Shown here in pieces: positions 15,516 to 24,689 of a stretch of DNA of 64,000 nt. The DNA lies in NCBI RefSeq assembly GCF_001598355.1, contig NZ_BCYU01000004.1, forward strand, positions 1 to 64,000, in the 5' to 3' direction. Every line of letters starts with the position of its first letter. Within the stretch, counting starts at the first letter, position 1. The notes below the pieces were generated by a model, which was not told the DNA's origin, made no database searches, and saw only the letters and a program-made list of their open reading frames with translations. This stretch comes from Sphingomonas asaccharolytica NBRC 15499 (GTDB taxonomy: Bacteria; Pseudomonadota; Alphaproteobacteria; Sphingomonadales; Sphingomonadaceae). The position numbers were made by a program, and so were the translations under genes.

Positions 15516-15559
15516 TGTCGCAAGCCGCGCTGTATTTAAATCGGCAAAGGAGAGGAATC

Positions 15560-16390
15560 ATGACCATCCAGATTCGCCCGATCACCGCTCATTGCGGCGC
15601 CGAAGCCAGTGGCATCGACCTGCGCAATCTCGACGACAGCGGCATCGACGCGCTCAAGGCCGCGGTCGCCGAACGCGGCGTGCTGTTCGTGCGCGACCAA
15701 GAGCTCAGCCCCGAGGATCACATCGCCTTCGCGCGCCGCTGGGGCACGATCGACATCAACAACTACTTCCCGGCGAACGGCGGCCATCCCGAGATCGCCG
15801 AAGTGCGCAAGGCGGAAACCCAGACCACCAATATCGGCGGCGGCTGGCATACCGATCATAGTTACGATCAGGTCCCGGCGATGGGCTCGATCCTGCTCGC
15901 CCGCGAAACGCCGCCAACTGGCGGCGACACGCTGTTTTCCAGCCTGGGTGCTGCCTACGATTCGCTATCGGACGGATTGAAGGTGACGCTCGAGGGGCTG
16001 CGCGCGGTGCATTCGGCCGACCACATCTACGGCCATGACGGCATCTACGCGAAGACCGATCAGGCCGCCGACCTCAAAGGGCATGAGATCCGCGCCAATG
16101 CGGTCCATCCGGTGGTGATCCGCCACCCTGTGACGGGCCGCAAGATCCTCTACGTCAATCCCGCCTTCACGCTCCATTTCGAAGGCTGGACGCGCGAGGA
16201 GAGCATGCCGCTGCTGGCGTATCTCTATTCGGTCGCGATGCGGCCGGAATTCCAGTGCCGCCTGCAATGGGCACCGGGCTCGCTCGCGATCTGGGACAAT
16301 CGCTCGACCTGGCATTGCGCGATGAACGATTATCAGGGGCACCGACGGGTGATGCACCGGATCACGATTTCGGGGGTGGCGTTGAACTAA
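15560..16390 (+). CDS. TauD/TfdA family Fe(II)/2-oxoglutarate dioxygenase
   Basis: The 276-residue cytoplasmic dioxygenase probably hydroxylates and cleaves a small acid (taurine, sulfonate or aryloxy-type); the substrate cannot be told from sequence. The metal motif H-T-D is in G-W-H-T-D-H-S-Y (near residue 96) and the distal His is in N-R-S-T-W-H-C-A-M-N-D-Y. The family start I-T-A-H-C-G-A-E-A-S-G-I-D-L is present. A strong AGGAGAGGA ribosome site precedes ATG 15560. The divergent Crp/Fnr-type gene and palindrome imply inducible expression. Confidence 0.85.
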   Translation: MTIQIRPITAHCGAEASGIDLRNLDDSGIDALKAAVAERGVLFVRDQELSPEDHIAFARRWGTIDINNYFPANGGHPEIAEVRKAETQTTNIGGGWHTDHSYDQVPAMGSILLARETPPTGGDTLFSSLGAAYDSLSDGLKVTLEGLRAVHSADHIYGHDGIYAKTDQAADLKGHEIRANAVHPVVIRHPVTGRKILYVNPAFTLHFEGWTREESMPLLAYLYSVAMRPEFQCRLQWAPGSLAIWDNRSTWHCAMNDYQGHRRVMHRITISGVALN

Positions 16391-16403
16391 GAGGACGCGG
16401 CCA

Positions 16404-16545
16404 AATTCCCTCTCCCTTGGGAGAAGGAGGGAGCGCCGAAGGCGCGGAAGGGCGAGGGCAGCATTCGGCGCCCCGTCCTGCCCTCACCTTCCCACTCGGC
16501 TGCGCCAAGCGGGCCCCTTCCTCTCCCACAGGGAGAGGAGTTTTC
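16404..16545. repeat. Intergenic imperfect palindromic repeat
   Basis: CT/GA-rich inverted repeat between the dioxygenase and gor genes. Outer arms are CCCTCTCCC... and ...GGGAGAGGA. Inner arms are GGAAGGGCGAGGGCAG and CTGCCCTCACCTTCC. Such elements are frequently dispersed between genes in sphingomonads and may act as a bidirectional terminator for these two convergent genes. Confidence 0.6.
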
Positions 16546-16547
16546 CG

Positions 16548-17897
16548 CTACTTCATCAGCACCAGTTCCTCCGCCATCGTCGGATGCAGCGCCACGGTCT
16601 GATCGAACGCATCCTTGGTCAGCCCCGCCTTCACCGCGACCGCTGCCGCCTGCAGGATCTCGGCGGCCTCGGGTCCGATCATGTGGATGCCGAGGATCTT
16701 GTTGGTCTCGCCGTCGCAGATCATCTTGTAGAGCGCGCGCTCGTTGCGGCCCGCCAGGACGTTCTTCATCGGGCGAAAGTCGCTGACATAGACTTTGACC
16801 GAGCCGAATTTTATCTTGGCCTGGCTCTCTGTTAGCCCGACGCCGGCCATCTGCGGATGGCTGAACACCGCGGCGGGGACGCAATCATAGTCGACCCGGG
16901 TCGGCTTGTTGCCGAAGATCGTATCGGCGAACGCCTGGCCTTCGCGGATCGCGACCGGGGTCAGCTGGATGCGGTCGGTGACGTCGCCGACCGCATAGAT
17001 GCTCGGGACGCTCGAGCGATTGTCCTCGTCGACCCGGATCGCGCCCTTTTCGTTGAGCTCGACTCCCGCCGCGTCGAGCCCCAAATTCTCCGTATTGGGC
17101 ACGCGGCCGGTCGCGAACATCACGCAATCGACCTCGATCGGCGCGTGGTTCGACATCGAGACCTTGAGCGACCCGTCGGCCTGCTTCTCGATCCCCTCGA
17201 ACTTGGCGTTGAAGCGGAAATCCAGGCCCTTCATCATACTGATCTGGAGCAGGCGATCGCGGATCTGTTCGTCATAGCCGCGCAGAATCTGGTCGCTGCG
17301 GTTGATCAACGTCACCTTGGCGCCGAATTCGTTGAAAATGCCGGCGAATTCGTTGGCGATATAGCCCGCGCCGGCGATCAGGATGCGCTTGGGCACGCTC
17401 TCCAGATGGAACGCCTCGTTGGAGGTGATGCCGTATTCGTGACCGGGACAGGTCGGGATGTGCGGCCGCGCGCCGGTCGCGATCAATATGTATTTGGAGG
17501 TAACCTCGCGTCCGGATGCCAGCCGGATATTATTGGGACCGGTCAGCTCGGCGCGCTCGTTGATGACCTCGACCTTATGGCTGTCGAGCGTGGTGTTGTA
17601 CGCTTTGCTGATCCGGTCGACTTCCTCGAACACGTTGCCGGTCAGCGTCTTCCAGTCGAACTTGCAGTCGGCAGGCACGTCCCAGCCGAAGCGCCGTGCG
17701 TCTGCCAGATCCTCGGCGAAATGCGCGCCGTAGACGAGCAGCTTCTTGGGCACGCAGCCGCGGATCACGCAGGTGCCGCCGACGCGATATTCCTCCGCCG
17801 CCGCAACCCGCGCGCCATGCGCGGCCGCGACGCGCGCCGCGCGCGTGCCGCCCGATCCGATGCCGATGACGAACAGGTCGTAGTCGTAGTCAGCCAT
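16548..17897 (-). CDS. gor: Glutathione-disulfide reductase
   Basis: FAD- and NADPH-dependent flavoenzyme that reduces glutathione disulfide. The N-terminal FAD motif is G-I-G-S-G-G-T-R-A-A-R. The redox-active disulfide is in G-G-T-C-V-I-R-G-C-V-P-K-K. The NADPH Rossmann motif is I-A-G-A-G-Y-I-A-N-E-F-A-G, and the C-terminal catalytic His region is A-L-H-P-T-M-A-E-E. At 449 residues it has normal length and no signal peptide. It is convergent with the dioxygenase across a palindromic repeat. Confidence 0.93.
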   Translation of the reverse strand: MADYDYDLFVIGIGSGGTRAARVAAAHGARVAAAEEYRVGGTCVIRGCVPKKLLVYGAHFAEDLADARRFGWDVPADCKFDWKTLTGNVFEEVDRISKAYNTTLDSHKVEVINERAELTGPNNIRLASGREVTSKYILIATGARPHIPTCPGHEYGITSNEAFHLESVPKRILIAGAGYIANEFAGIFNEFGAKVTLINRSDQILRGYDEQIRDRLLQISMMKGLDFRFNAKFEGIEKQADGSLKVSMSNHAPIEVDCVMFATGRVPNTENLGLDAAGVELNEKGAIRVDEDNRSSVPSIYAVGDVTDRIQLTPVAIREGQAFADTIFGNKPTRVDYDCVPAAVFSHPQMAGVGLTESQAKIKFGSVKVYVSDFRPMKNVLAGRNERALYKMICDGETNKILGIHMIGPEAAEILQAAAVAVKAGLTKDAFDQTVALHPTMAEELVLMK

Positions 17898-17909
17898 TCA
17901 CTCTTCCTT

Positions 17910-17980
17910 CGTCACCCAGCGAACGCTGGGGTCTCGTGCCGTATTTCCCCGCCTGAGATCCCCGCTTTCGCGGGATGACG
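17910..17980. repeat. REPIN-like double hairpin, copy 1
   Basis: Two inverted hairpins, CCCAGCG...CGCTGGGG and ATCCCCGC...GCGGGAT, lie in opposite orientation. They are joined by TCTCGTGCCG and flanked by TCACC and GATGACG. The same architecture recurs at 22145-22228. It lies between gor and pgi, which are co-directional. Confidence 0.75.
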
Positions 17981-17985
17981 GATCG

Positions 17986-19476
17986 TTACCCAAATGCCCG
18001 CTTGATCAGATCCTGGGTGGAGGCGTCGAAATCGCCGCCGCCCTTGGCCGCCGCCTTGGCCATTTCCTTGCCCAGCTCCACCCCGAACTGATCGAACGAA
18101 TTGATCCCGAGCAGCACGCCCGACACGAACACGCGATGCTCGTGATAAGCGATCAGCGCGCCCAATGTGCGCGCATCGAGTTCTTCGAGCAGCAAGGTGG
18201 TCGATGGCCGGTCGCCCGGATAGGCGCGGGCCAGGTCGTCGGGATTCTCGCGCCCCTTCATCAGCGCGGCGCCTTGCGCGAACATGCTGTTGAGCAAGGT
18301 CTTGTGGTGATCCTCGCTCAGCGTATCGGCCTGCTCGATCACCCCGATGAATTCGAGCGGGACGAGGTGCGTGCCCTGGTGGAGCAACTGGAACACCGCA
18401 TGCTGCTGGTCGGTGCCGACTCCGCCCCAGGTGATCGGCGCGGTCGGACGGCCGACAGGCTTGCCCTCGATCGTCGCACCCTTGCCGTTCGATTCCATCT
18501 CGAGCTGCTGGAGATAGGACGGGAGCAGCCGCAGCCGCTCGTCGTAACAGAAGACGCCGCGCGTCTCGCAGCCGAACGCCTGGGTGTAGAGCAGGTCGGC
18601 AAAGGCGGCGAGCGCGGGGACATTCTCGTGCAGCGCCGACAGCCGGAAATGCCGGTCCATCTCGGCAGCGCCCTCGAGCAGTTCGGAGAAGGCGTCCCAA
18701 CCGAGCGCCATCGCCGCCGGAAAACCGATCGACGACCAGAGCGAATAGCGCCCGCCGACCGTGTCCGCGAAGGGCAGCACGCGTGTTTCGTCGACACCCC
18801 ATTCGATCGCCTTGTCGGGATCGGCGGTCAGCGCGACGACGCGGCCATAGGGGTCCTCGACCCCGCCCGTCTGCATCCACTCGATCACGCTTTCGGCGTT
18901 GAGCATCGTCTCGGTGGTGGTGAAGGTCTTCGACGCGATCGCCAGCACGGTCGCGCTCGGGTCGAACCGCTTGAACGCTTCCTCCAGCGCCAGTCCGTCG
19001 ACGTTGGAGACGATCGCCACCTCATAGCGATTGGCGTCGCGGCCCAGCGCATCGATCAGCAGATCAGGGCCGAGCGCCGACCCGCCGATCCCGACGTGCA
19101 GGATATTGCGGATTGGCCCCAGCGCCTCGGCCTCGATCGCGTCGATCAGCGCGCGCATCCGCGCGTGGAGCGCCTGCGCGCTGGCGACGTCGTCCTTTGA
19201 GCCCTCTCCCCGCTCGGCGGTGTGGGTGACCGCGCGGCCCTCGGTGACGTTGATCACCTCGCCAGTGAACAGGGCCTCGCGCTTGCCGGCCAGGTCGCTC
19301 GCCTTGGCCAGCTTCTCGAACGCCTTGATCGCCTCGTCGGTCAAATGGGTTTTCGACCAGTCGAAATGGATGCCGGAAACGTCGGCCGAATATTTGCCCA
19401 GCCGCTCGGGATCGTCTGCGAACAGCTTGGTCAGGGGGATGCGCTTCAGCGCCTCGATCTCGCTCCAATCGGCCAT
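17986..19476 (-). CDS. pgi: Glucose-6-phosphate isomerase
   Basis: Interconverts glucose-6-phosphate and fructose-6-phosphate (glycolysis, Entner-Doudoroff and sugar-nucleotide supply). In the 496-residue product the PGI signatures are D-P-Y-G-R-V-V-A-L-T-A and, later, F-D-Q-F-G-V-E-L-G-K. G-I-G-G-S-A-L-G-P-D-L-L is the sugar-phosphate loop, and W-G-G-V-G-T-D-Q-Q-H and E-D-H-H-K-T carry active-site residues. ATG 19476 (M-A-D-W-S-E-I-E) is the family-typical start. Confidence 0.95.
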   Translation of the reverse strand: MADWSEIEALKRIPLTKLFADDPERLGKYSADVSGIHFDWSKTHLTDEAIKAFEKLAKASDLAGKREALFTGEVINVTEGRAVTHTAERGEGSKDDVASAQALHARMRALIDAIEAEALGPIRNILHVGIGGSALGPDLLIDALGRDANRYEVAIVSNVDGLALEEAFKRFDPSATVLAIASKTFTTTETMLNAESVIEWMQTGGVEDPYGRVVALTADPDKAIEWGVDETRVLPFADTVGGRYSLWSSIGFPAAMALGWDAFSELLEGAAEMDRHFRLSALHENVPALAAFADLLYTQAFGCETRGVFCYDERLRLLPSYLQQLEMESNGKGATIEGKPVGRPTAPITWGGVGTDQQHAVFQLLHQGTHLVPLEFIGVIEQADTLSEDHHKTLLNSMFAQGAALMKGRENPDDLARAYPGDRPSTTLLLEELDARTLGALIAYHEHRVFVSGVLLGINSFDQFGVELGKEMAKAAAKGGGDFDASTQDLIKRAFG

Positions 19477-19585
19477 GTTTGGGTTCCTTATTCGACTCTG
19501 GGGCCTCAATGGGCGTTCCGGCCGTCCCGTTCAAGGAACCACGCCCTCCTTGACGCGCGCAACGCGGATGCGCAAACCGCGCGCC

Positions 19586-20476
19586 ATGACCGATACACCT
19601 CAGGCGACCCCCTCCGACGCCGCGCCCGATCCCGTTGTGGCGCCCGCCGGCACGCCTGCGTCCGCCGCGAAGAAACCCAAGAAGGAAGAAGATTGGAAGG
19701 ACACGTTCAGCTTCATCATCAAGCTGGTCGTCGTCGTGGTGATCTTCCGCAGCTTCCTGTTCTCGCCTTTCTCGATCCCGTCGCAATCGATGCTGCCGCG
19801 GCTCTATATCGGCGACTATCTGTTCATCTCGAAATGGAATTACGGCTTTTCCAAGCACTCGCTGCCGTTCAGCGTGCCGCTGATCCCGGGGCGCATCCTC
19901 GGCCGTAACCCGGCGCCGGGTGACGTCGTGGTGTTCAAGGCGCCGCCGGGTAACGACCAGGATTATATCAAGCGCGTCATCGGCCTGCCCGGCGACACGA
20001 TCCAGATGCGCCACGGCCAGTTGATCCTGAACGGCGTCGCGGTGCCCAAGGTGCGCGTCGCCGACTTCGTCATCCCGCTCACGCCCAATTATCCCGCCGG
20101 CAAGGAATGCCCTGCCGAATTCCAGGCGACCGACAGCGCGGGCACGCCGATCTGCCGCTATATGCAGTTCAAGGAAACCCTGCCCAACGGCGTCAGCTAC
20201 ACTGTGCTCGACCGCGGCGAATTCCCCGACCGCGACGATACCGACGTTTATAACGTGCCAGCCGGCCACGTCTTCCTGATGGGCGACAATCGCGACGATT
20301 CGGGCGACAGCCGCTTCCCCGCGCAGGAGAATGGCGCGATCGGCATGGTCCCGCTGGAGAATCTGGAGGGTAAGGCCGTCGTCACCTTCTGGTCGACCGA
20401 CGGCAATGCGCAATGGCTGCTGCCCTGGACCTGGTTCACGGCGGCGCGCTGGAGCCGGCTGGGACAGGGCTTTTGA
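19586..20476 (+). CDS. lepB: Signal peptidase I
   Basis: Inner-membrane protease that removes Sec/Tat signal peptides. In the 296-residue product a cytoplasmic Ala/Pro/Lys-rich N-terminus is followed by one membrane helix (about 47-65). Catalytic Ser lies in S-I-P-S-Q-S-M-L-P and catalytic Lys in D-Y-I-K-R-V-I-G-L-P-G-D. The C-terminal G-D-N-R-D-D-S-x-D-S-R box completes the family. A longer linker near 155-190 with two Cys is typical of alphaproteobacterial LepB. It precedes rnc and era, the common order. Confidence 0.93.
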   Translation: MTDTPQATPSDAAPDPVVAPAGTPASAAKKPKKEEDWKDTFSFIIKLVVVVVIFRSFLFSPFSIPSQSMLPRLYIGDYLFISKWNYGFSKHSLPFSVPLIPGRILGRNPAPGDVVVFKAPPGNDQDYIKRVIGLPGDTIQMRHGQLILNGVAVPKVRVADFVIPLTPNYPAGKECPAEFQATDSAGTPICRYMQFKETLPNGVSYTVLDRGEFPDRDDTDVYNVPAGHVFLMGDNRDDSGDSRFPAQENGAIGMVPLENLEGKAVVTFWSTDGNAQWLLPWTWFTAARWSRLGQGF

Positions 20477-20505
20477 CCACTGCCCCTCGATCGGGGAATA
20501 GCCAG

Positions 20506-21177
20506 GTGACGACCAAGGAACTTGCCGGCTGGATCGCTGCGACCTTCGGCCGCGCGCCCGGCGACCTGGCGCGGTTCGAGCGCGCGCTGACGCACGGCAG
20601 CCAGGCGAGCGCGAATTACGAGCGGCTCGAATTCCTTGGTGACCGCGTGCTCGGGCTGGCCATGGCCGAATGGCTGTACGAACTGTTCCCCGATGAGCCC
20701 GAGGGCAGCTTGTCGAAACGCCTCAACGCGTTGGTCACCGGTCCGGTTTGCGCCGACATCGCGCGCGAGATCGGGGTGCGGCCCTTCCTCGGGCTGGGCA
20801 AACAGGCGCGCGACGATGGCGCCGCCGACAGCGACAATGTGCTGGGCGATGTGATGGAGGCGCTGATCGGCGCTCTCTATCTCGACGGCGGGTTCGAGCC
20901 GGCGCGCGATTTCGTCCGCGCGCGCTGGGCCGATCGCGTCCATGCCGATGCGCGTGCGCCGCAACACCCCAAATCGGCGCTGCAGGAATGGGCCGCCGCG
21001 CACAACCGCAAGACGCCGGTCTATGAAGTGATCGAGCGCTCGGGCCCGCAGCACGCGCCACGCTTCAACGTGCGGGTCAGTTTGGGCGCGTTCGCCAGCG
21101 CCGAGGCTGAAGGATCGAGCAAGCAGGAAGCGGAAACCGCCGCCGCCCGCGTGCTGCTCGCGCGGGTGCAGCCATGA
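20506..21177 (+). CDS. rnc: Ribonuclease III
   Basis: Double-strand-specific endoribonuclease for rRNA and mRNA processing. In the 223-residue product the catalytic motif is Y-E-R-L-E-F-L-G-D-R-V-L-G and the second acidic cluster is D-V-M-E-A-L-I-G-A-L-Y-L-D-G-G. A C-terminal dsRNA-binding domain (about 150-220) carries G-x-A-S-A-E-A-E-G-S-S-K-Q-E-A-E. GTG 20506 with a nearby AGG gives normal length; a TTG at 20473 overlapping the lepB stop is the alternative. It overlaps era by four bases. Confidence 0.92.
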   Translation: MTTKELAGWIAATFGRAPGDLARFERALTHGSQASANYERLEFLGDRVLGLAMAEWLYELFPDEPEGSLSKRLNALVTGPVCADIAREIGVRPFLGLGKQARDDGAADSDNVLGDVMEALIGALYLDGGFEPARDFVRARWADRVHADARAPQHPKSALQEWAAAHNRKTPVYEVIERSGPQHAPRFNVRVSLGAFASAEAEGSSKQEAETAAARVLLARVQP

Positions 21178-22067
21178 CGCAGCATTGCGGCCTGGTCGCG
21201 GTGCTCGGCGCGCCCAATGCCGGCAAGTCGACCTTGGTCAATGCGTTGGTCGGGCAGAAGGTGGCGATCGTCAGCCCCAAGGCGCAGACCACGCGGACGA
21301 GGCTGCTCGGGGTGGCGATCGAGGGTGAGACGCAGATCCTGCTGGTCGACACGCCGGGCATCTTCGAGCCGCAGCGCCGGTTCGACCGCGCGATGGTCGC
21401 GGCGGCCTGGGGCGGGACCGAGGGCGCCGATGTGACTGCCTTGGTTGTCGATGCCAAGGGCGGGCTCGGCCCCAAGGTGATGCCGATCGTCGAGAGCATC
21501 GCCGGCCGCCCCGAACGCAAATTCCTGATCCTCAACAAGGTCGACATCGCCGACAAGGCGCGGCTGCTGGTCCATGCCGAGCGGATCAACGCGGCGACGC
21601 ATTTCGACGAGACCTTCTTCGTCTCGGCCTCGACCGGCGACGGTTTGCCGGAGCTCAAGAAGGCGCTCGCCTACAACATGCCCGAGGGGCCGTGGCATTT
21701 TCCCGAGGACCAGGTCAGCGACGCGACCGAGCGTGCGATGGCGGCTGAGGTGACGCGCGAGCAGCTCTACCTCCAGCTCCATGCCGAACTGCCCTATGCC
21801 AGCGCGGTCGAGACCGAGGCATTCACCGAGCGCGAGGACGGATCGGTTGAGATACGCCAGCAGATCCTGGTCGAACGCCCGACGCAACGCGCGATCGTGC
21901 TGGGCAAGGGCGGCAGCCGGATCAAAGAGATCGGCGCGCGGGCGCGGGCGCAATTGAACGAATTGCTCGATCGCCCGGTCCACCTCTACCTCCACGTCAA
22001 GGTGAAGCCGGGTTGGGACGAGGATCGCGAGGTCTATCGCGATATCGGGCTGGATTGGGTGGATTAG
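21174..22067 (+). CDS. era: GTPase Era
   Basis: Essential GTPase that binds 16S rRNA during 30S maturation. In the 297-residue product G1 is G-A-P-N-A-G-K-S-T-L, G3 is D-T-P-G-I and G4 is N-K-V-D. A C-terminal KH domain contains V-L-G-K-G-G-S-R-I-K-E-I-G. ATG overlaps the rnc stop, so lepB-rnc-era forms a coupled unit. An array of degenerate repeats ending in the second REPIN-like element follows. Confidence 0.95.
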   Translation: MTQHCGLVAVLGAPNAGKSTLVNALVGQKVAIVSPKAQTTRTRLLGVAIEGETQILLVDTPGIFEPQRRFDRAMVAAAWGGTEGADVTALVVDAKGGLGPKVMPIVESIAGRPERKFLILNKVDIADKARLLVHAERINAATHFDETFFVSASTGDGLPELKKALAYNMPEGPWHFPEDQVSDATERAMAAEVTREQLYLQLHAELPYASAVETEAFTEREDGSVEIRQQILVERPTQRAIVLGKGGSRIKEIGARARAQLNELLDRPVHLYLHVKVKPGWDEDREVYRDIGLDWVD

Positions 22068-22144
22068 CCTACCGTCAGTGCGACGTACTTCCGGCACCCG
22101 GCTTACTCTTCCGTCACGTCAGCGTACCCTCCCGTTACCCCAAC

Positions 22145-22228
22145 ATACTTCCGTCACCCCAGCGAAAGCTGGGGTCTCGTGCGGGTATGCGATGCGGCCT
22201 GAGATCCCAGCTTTCGCTGGGATGACGG
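22145..22228. repeat. REPIN-like double hairpin, copy 2
   Basis: It has two opposed hairpins, CCCCAGCG...AGCTGGGG and ATCCCAGC...GCTGGGAT, with the same TCTCGTGC spacer start and GATGACG end as at 17910-17980. Upstream (22080-22150) are degenerate repeats of a TACTTCCGTCAC-type unit. It lies between the convergent era and cobB genes and may terminate both. Confidence 0.75.
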
Positions 22229-22234
22229 GCGTGG

Positions 22235-22933
22235 CTAGGTCAGCACCGTCTCCACCCATTCCGGCACCAGCACCCCTGCCGGCCCCAACCGGCTCTCCTG
22301 GAACCACGCGCTCCCCTCCGACCGATCGAGGTTGAGCTCCAGCGTCCGCGCCCCGTGATACTTCGCGGTCTGCACGAACCCTGCGGCGGGATAGACCGCG
22401 CCCGACGTCCCGATCGACACGAACAGATCGGCGCGGGCGATAGCGCTCTCGATCACGTCCATCGCGTAGGGCATCTCGCCGAAGAACACGATGTCTGGCC
22501 GCATCGCCGCGGCGCCGCACGACGCGCAGATCGTGCCCGCCGGCATGTCGCCTTCCCATGCCTGCCGGTGCTCGCACGCCGCACACAGCGCCGACTTCAA
22601 CTCTCCATGCATATGAAGCAGCCGTTTCGCCCCGGCGCGTTCATGCAAATCGTCGACATTCTGCGTCACGATCAGCAACTCGCCCGGCCACTCGGCATTG
22701 AGCCGCGCGAGCGCATGATGCGCCGCATTGGGTTCGACCCCAGCCAGCACCGCGCGCCTGAGATCGTAGAAGCGGTGCACCAGCTCGGGATCGCGCGCCA
22801 GCGCCTGCGGTGTGCAGACATCCTCGACGCGATGCCCTTCCCACAACCCGCCCGGCCCGCGAAACGTCGCGATGCCGCTCTCGGCGGAAATGCCGGCGCC
22901 GGTCAGGATGACGATGTTGTGGATGTCGGTCAT
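22235..22933 (-). CDS. cobB: NAD-dependent protein deacylase (sirtuin)
   Basis: Removes acyl groups from protein lysines using NAD. In the 232-residue product the NAD-binding motif is T-G-A-G-I-S-A-E-S-G-I-A-T-F-R. The catalytic His context is Q-N-V-D-D-L-H-E-R-A-G ... H-M-H-G-E. Two Cys pairs (C-A-A-C and C-A-S-C) bind zinc. A Y-x-x-R-type desuccinylase motif may be present (F-Y-D-L-R-R near residue 56), placing it with class III CobB. It is a single gene. Confidence 0.9.
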   Translation of the reverse strand: MTDIHNIVILTGAGISAESGIATFRGPGGLWEGHRVEDVCTPQALARDPELVHRFYDLRRAVLAGVEPNAAHHALARLNAEWPGELLIVTQNVDDLHERAGAKRLLHMHGELKSALCAACEHRQAWEGDMPAGTICASCGAAAMRPDIVFFGEMPYAMDVIESAIARADLFVSIGTSGAVYPAAGFVQTAKYHGARTLELNLDRSEGSAWFQESRLGPAGVLVPEWVETVLT

Positions 22934-22993
22934 GCCACTGTGGTAAGCGATAGGTGCTCTGACCGCTATTAGTGGAAGCGGGCATCGCTCCGG

Positions 22994-23338
22994 TCACGTT
23001 GTCCGGGTGCTAACACTCGATTTGAGGCTATCATAAATCCGGTTCATGAAGATTCGCGCTTCACGCGGCGTCTCAAAATGCACCTCGACGCCAAAGCCAT
23101 CGCCCAGAAGGGAACGGATGTCGTCGACGATGCCCTCAGAGAGGTTCCAATCGCGCCATTCTTCTAGGATCACTCGGCGATGCTCTGGAGTGCCATCGAG
23201 GGCCGCTGCATCTATCGCTTCGGTCAGCGAGCCGTCGATGCTCTCAAAGTCTTGGGAGAAATAGCTGCCCAAGAGATTCGCGAGGTTTGGCCACCGCTCC
23301 TCCGCGATGCGTCGTCGCTCCAGTGTCGCTCTGCTCAT
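22994..23338 (-). CDS. CdiI-like immunity family protein (orphan)
   Basis: The 114-residue cytoplasmic acidic protein contains W-P-N-L-A-N-L-L-G-S-Y-F-S-Q-D-F. This resembles the P-N-L-x-x-L-L-G-x-Y-F-H-Q-D-W start of contact-dependent-inhibition immunity family CdiI_2. The rest (helical, with L-E-E-W-R-D-W-N and G-F-G-V-E-V-H-F) also fits. No toxin gene is next to it, so it may be an orphan immunity gene or have another role. ATG 23338 is chosen as the first Met directly before the conserved region. Confidence 0.55.
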   Translation of the reverse strand: MSRATLERRRIAEERWPNLANLLGSYFSQDFESIDGSLTEAIDAAALDGTPEHRRVILEEWRDWNLSEGIVDDIRSLLGDGFGVEVHFETPREARIFMNRIYDSLKSSVSTRTT

Positions 23339-23495
23339 GCGGCATGGTCTCACCTGTCGCCCATGTCCGCAACCTGATCGATAGCAAACTCGTCGGTCAT
23401 TCATCCAACTAGGCGTTGGCCCTCGCCTATGGCGGCCCGGGCCGACTCCACGACAGGCCCTTTACAAAGCAGCGATTTCGGCGTGACACGGCCCG

Positions 23496-24689
23496 ATGAC
23501 CGATTTCGCCGCGACCCGACGACTGTTCCATCTGCCCGAGGGCGTGCTCTATCTCGACGGCAATTCGCTCGGGCCATTGCCGGTCGCTGCGGAAGCGCGG
23601 GTGCGCGAGGTCATGACGCGCGAATGGGGCAATGAGCTGATCAAGGCGTGGAACACGGCCGACTGGATCGAGCTGCCGCGCCGCGTCGGCGATCGCATCG
23701 GACGGCTGATCGGCGCGGCCGAGGGGAGTGTCGCAACCGGCGACACCTTGTCGGTCAAGGTGTTCCAGGCGCTCGCCGCCGCGCTCGCGCTACGTCCCGA
23801 GCGCAAGGTGGTGCTGTCGGATACCGGCAACTTCCCGTCCGACCTCTATATCGCCGGCGGGCTGATCCAGGCGCTCGGCGGCGGGCTCGAATTGCGGCTG
23901 GTCGCGCCCGAGGAGGTGGAAGGTGCGATCGATGAAAGCGTCGCGGTGATGCTGATCACCGAGGTCGATTATCGCACCGGGCGGCGCCACGACATGACGG
24001 CGCTGACCGCCAAGGCTCATGCGGCGGGCGCGGTGACGGTGTGGGATCTCGCGCATTCGGCGGGCGCGGTGCCGGTCGACCTGGCGGCGGCCGACGCCGA
24101 TTTCGCGGTCGGCTGCACCTATAAATATCTCAACGGCGGCCCCGGCGCGCCTGCCTTCATCTATGTGGCACCCCGCTTCGCCGACAGCGCGCGGCCGATC
24201 CTGTCGGGCTGGATGGGGCATGAGGCACCGTTCGCCTTCGACTTGGATTACCGCCCCCATGCCAGCGTCGAGCGGATGCGCGTCGGTACCCCGCCGGTGT
24301 TGGCGCTCGCGGTGCTCGACGCCGCGCTCGATGCCTGGGACGGGGTCGATATGGCCGATGTTCGTGCCGCCTCAATTGCGTTGAGCGAGCGCTTCATCGC
24401 CGAGGTCGAGGCGCGCTGCCCCGACCTGACGCTCGCCTCGCCGCGCGTTACGCAGGCGCGCGGCAGCCAGGTCTCTTTCCGCCACCCGCAAGGCTACGCG
24501 ATCATGCAGGCGCTGATCGCCAACGAGGTGATCGGCGATTTCCGCGCGCCCGATCTGATCCGCTTCGGCTTCACCCCGCTCTATCTGTCGGAGGAGGACG
24601 TCATGGCCGCGGCGAAAGTGCTCGAACGCGTGATGACCGAGCGCTTGTGGGACGATCCCGCCTATGCCACGCGGTCCAAAGTGACATGA
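23496..24689 (+). CDS. kynU: Kynureninase
   Basis: PLP enzyme splitting kynurenine to anthranilate and alanine in tryptophan catabolism. The 397-residue product has the start [15 protein letters not shown]-binding features are [13 protein letters not shown] and the Schiff-base Lys in [18 protein letters not shown] overlap with kynA makes a two-gene catabolic unit. Kynurenine formamidase is not in the window. Confidence 0.94.
   Translation: MTDFAATRRLFHLPEGVLYLDGNSLGPLPVAAEARVREVMTREWGNELIKAWNTADWIELPRRVGDRIGRLIGAAEGSVATGDTLSVKVFQALAAALALRPERKVVLSDTGNFPSDLYIAGGLIQALGGGLELRLVAPEEVEGAIDESVAVMLITEVDYRTGRRHDMTALTAKAHAAGAVTVWDLAHSAGAVPVDLAAADADFAVGCTYKYLNGGPGAPAFIYVAPRFADSARPILSGWMGHEAPFAFDLDYRPHASVERMRVGTPPVLALAVLDAALDAWDGVDMADVRAASIALSERFIAEVEARCPDLTLASPRVTQARGSQVSFRHPQGYAIMQALIANEVIGDFRAPDLIRFGFTPLYLSEEDVMAAAKVLERVMTERLWDDPAYATRSKVT

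Noticed and set aside
15488..15523. Longer TTG start for the Crp/Fnr gene
   Set aside because: It would place the palindromic operator inside the coding region; the ATG at 15487 matches the domain start.
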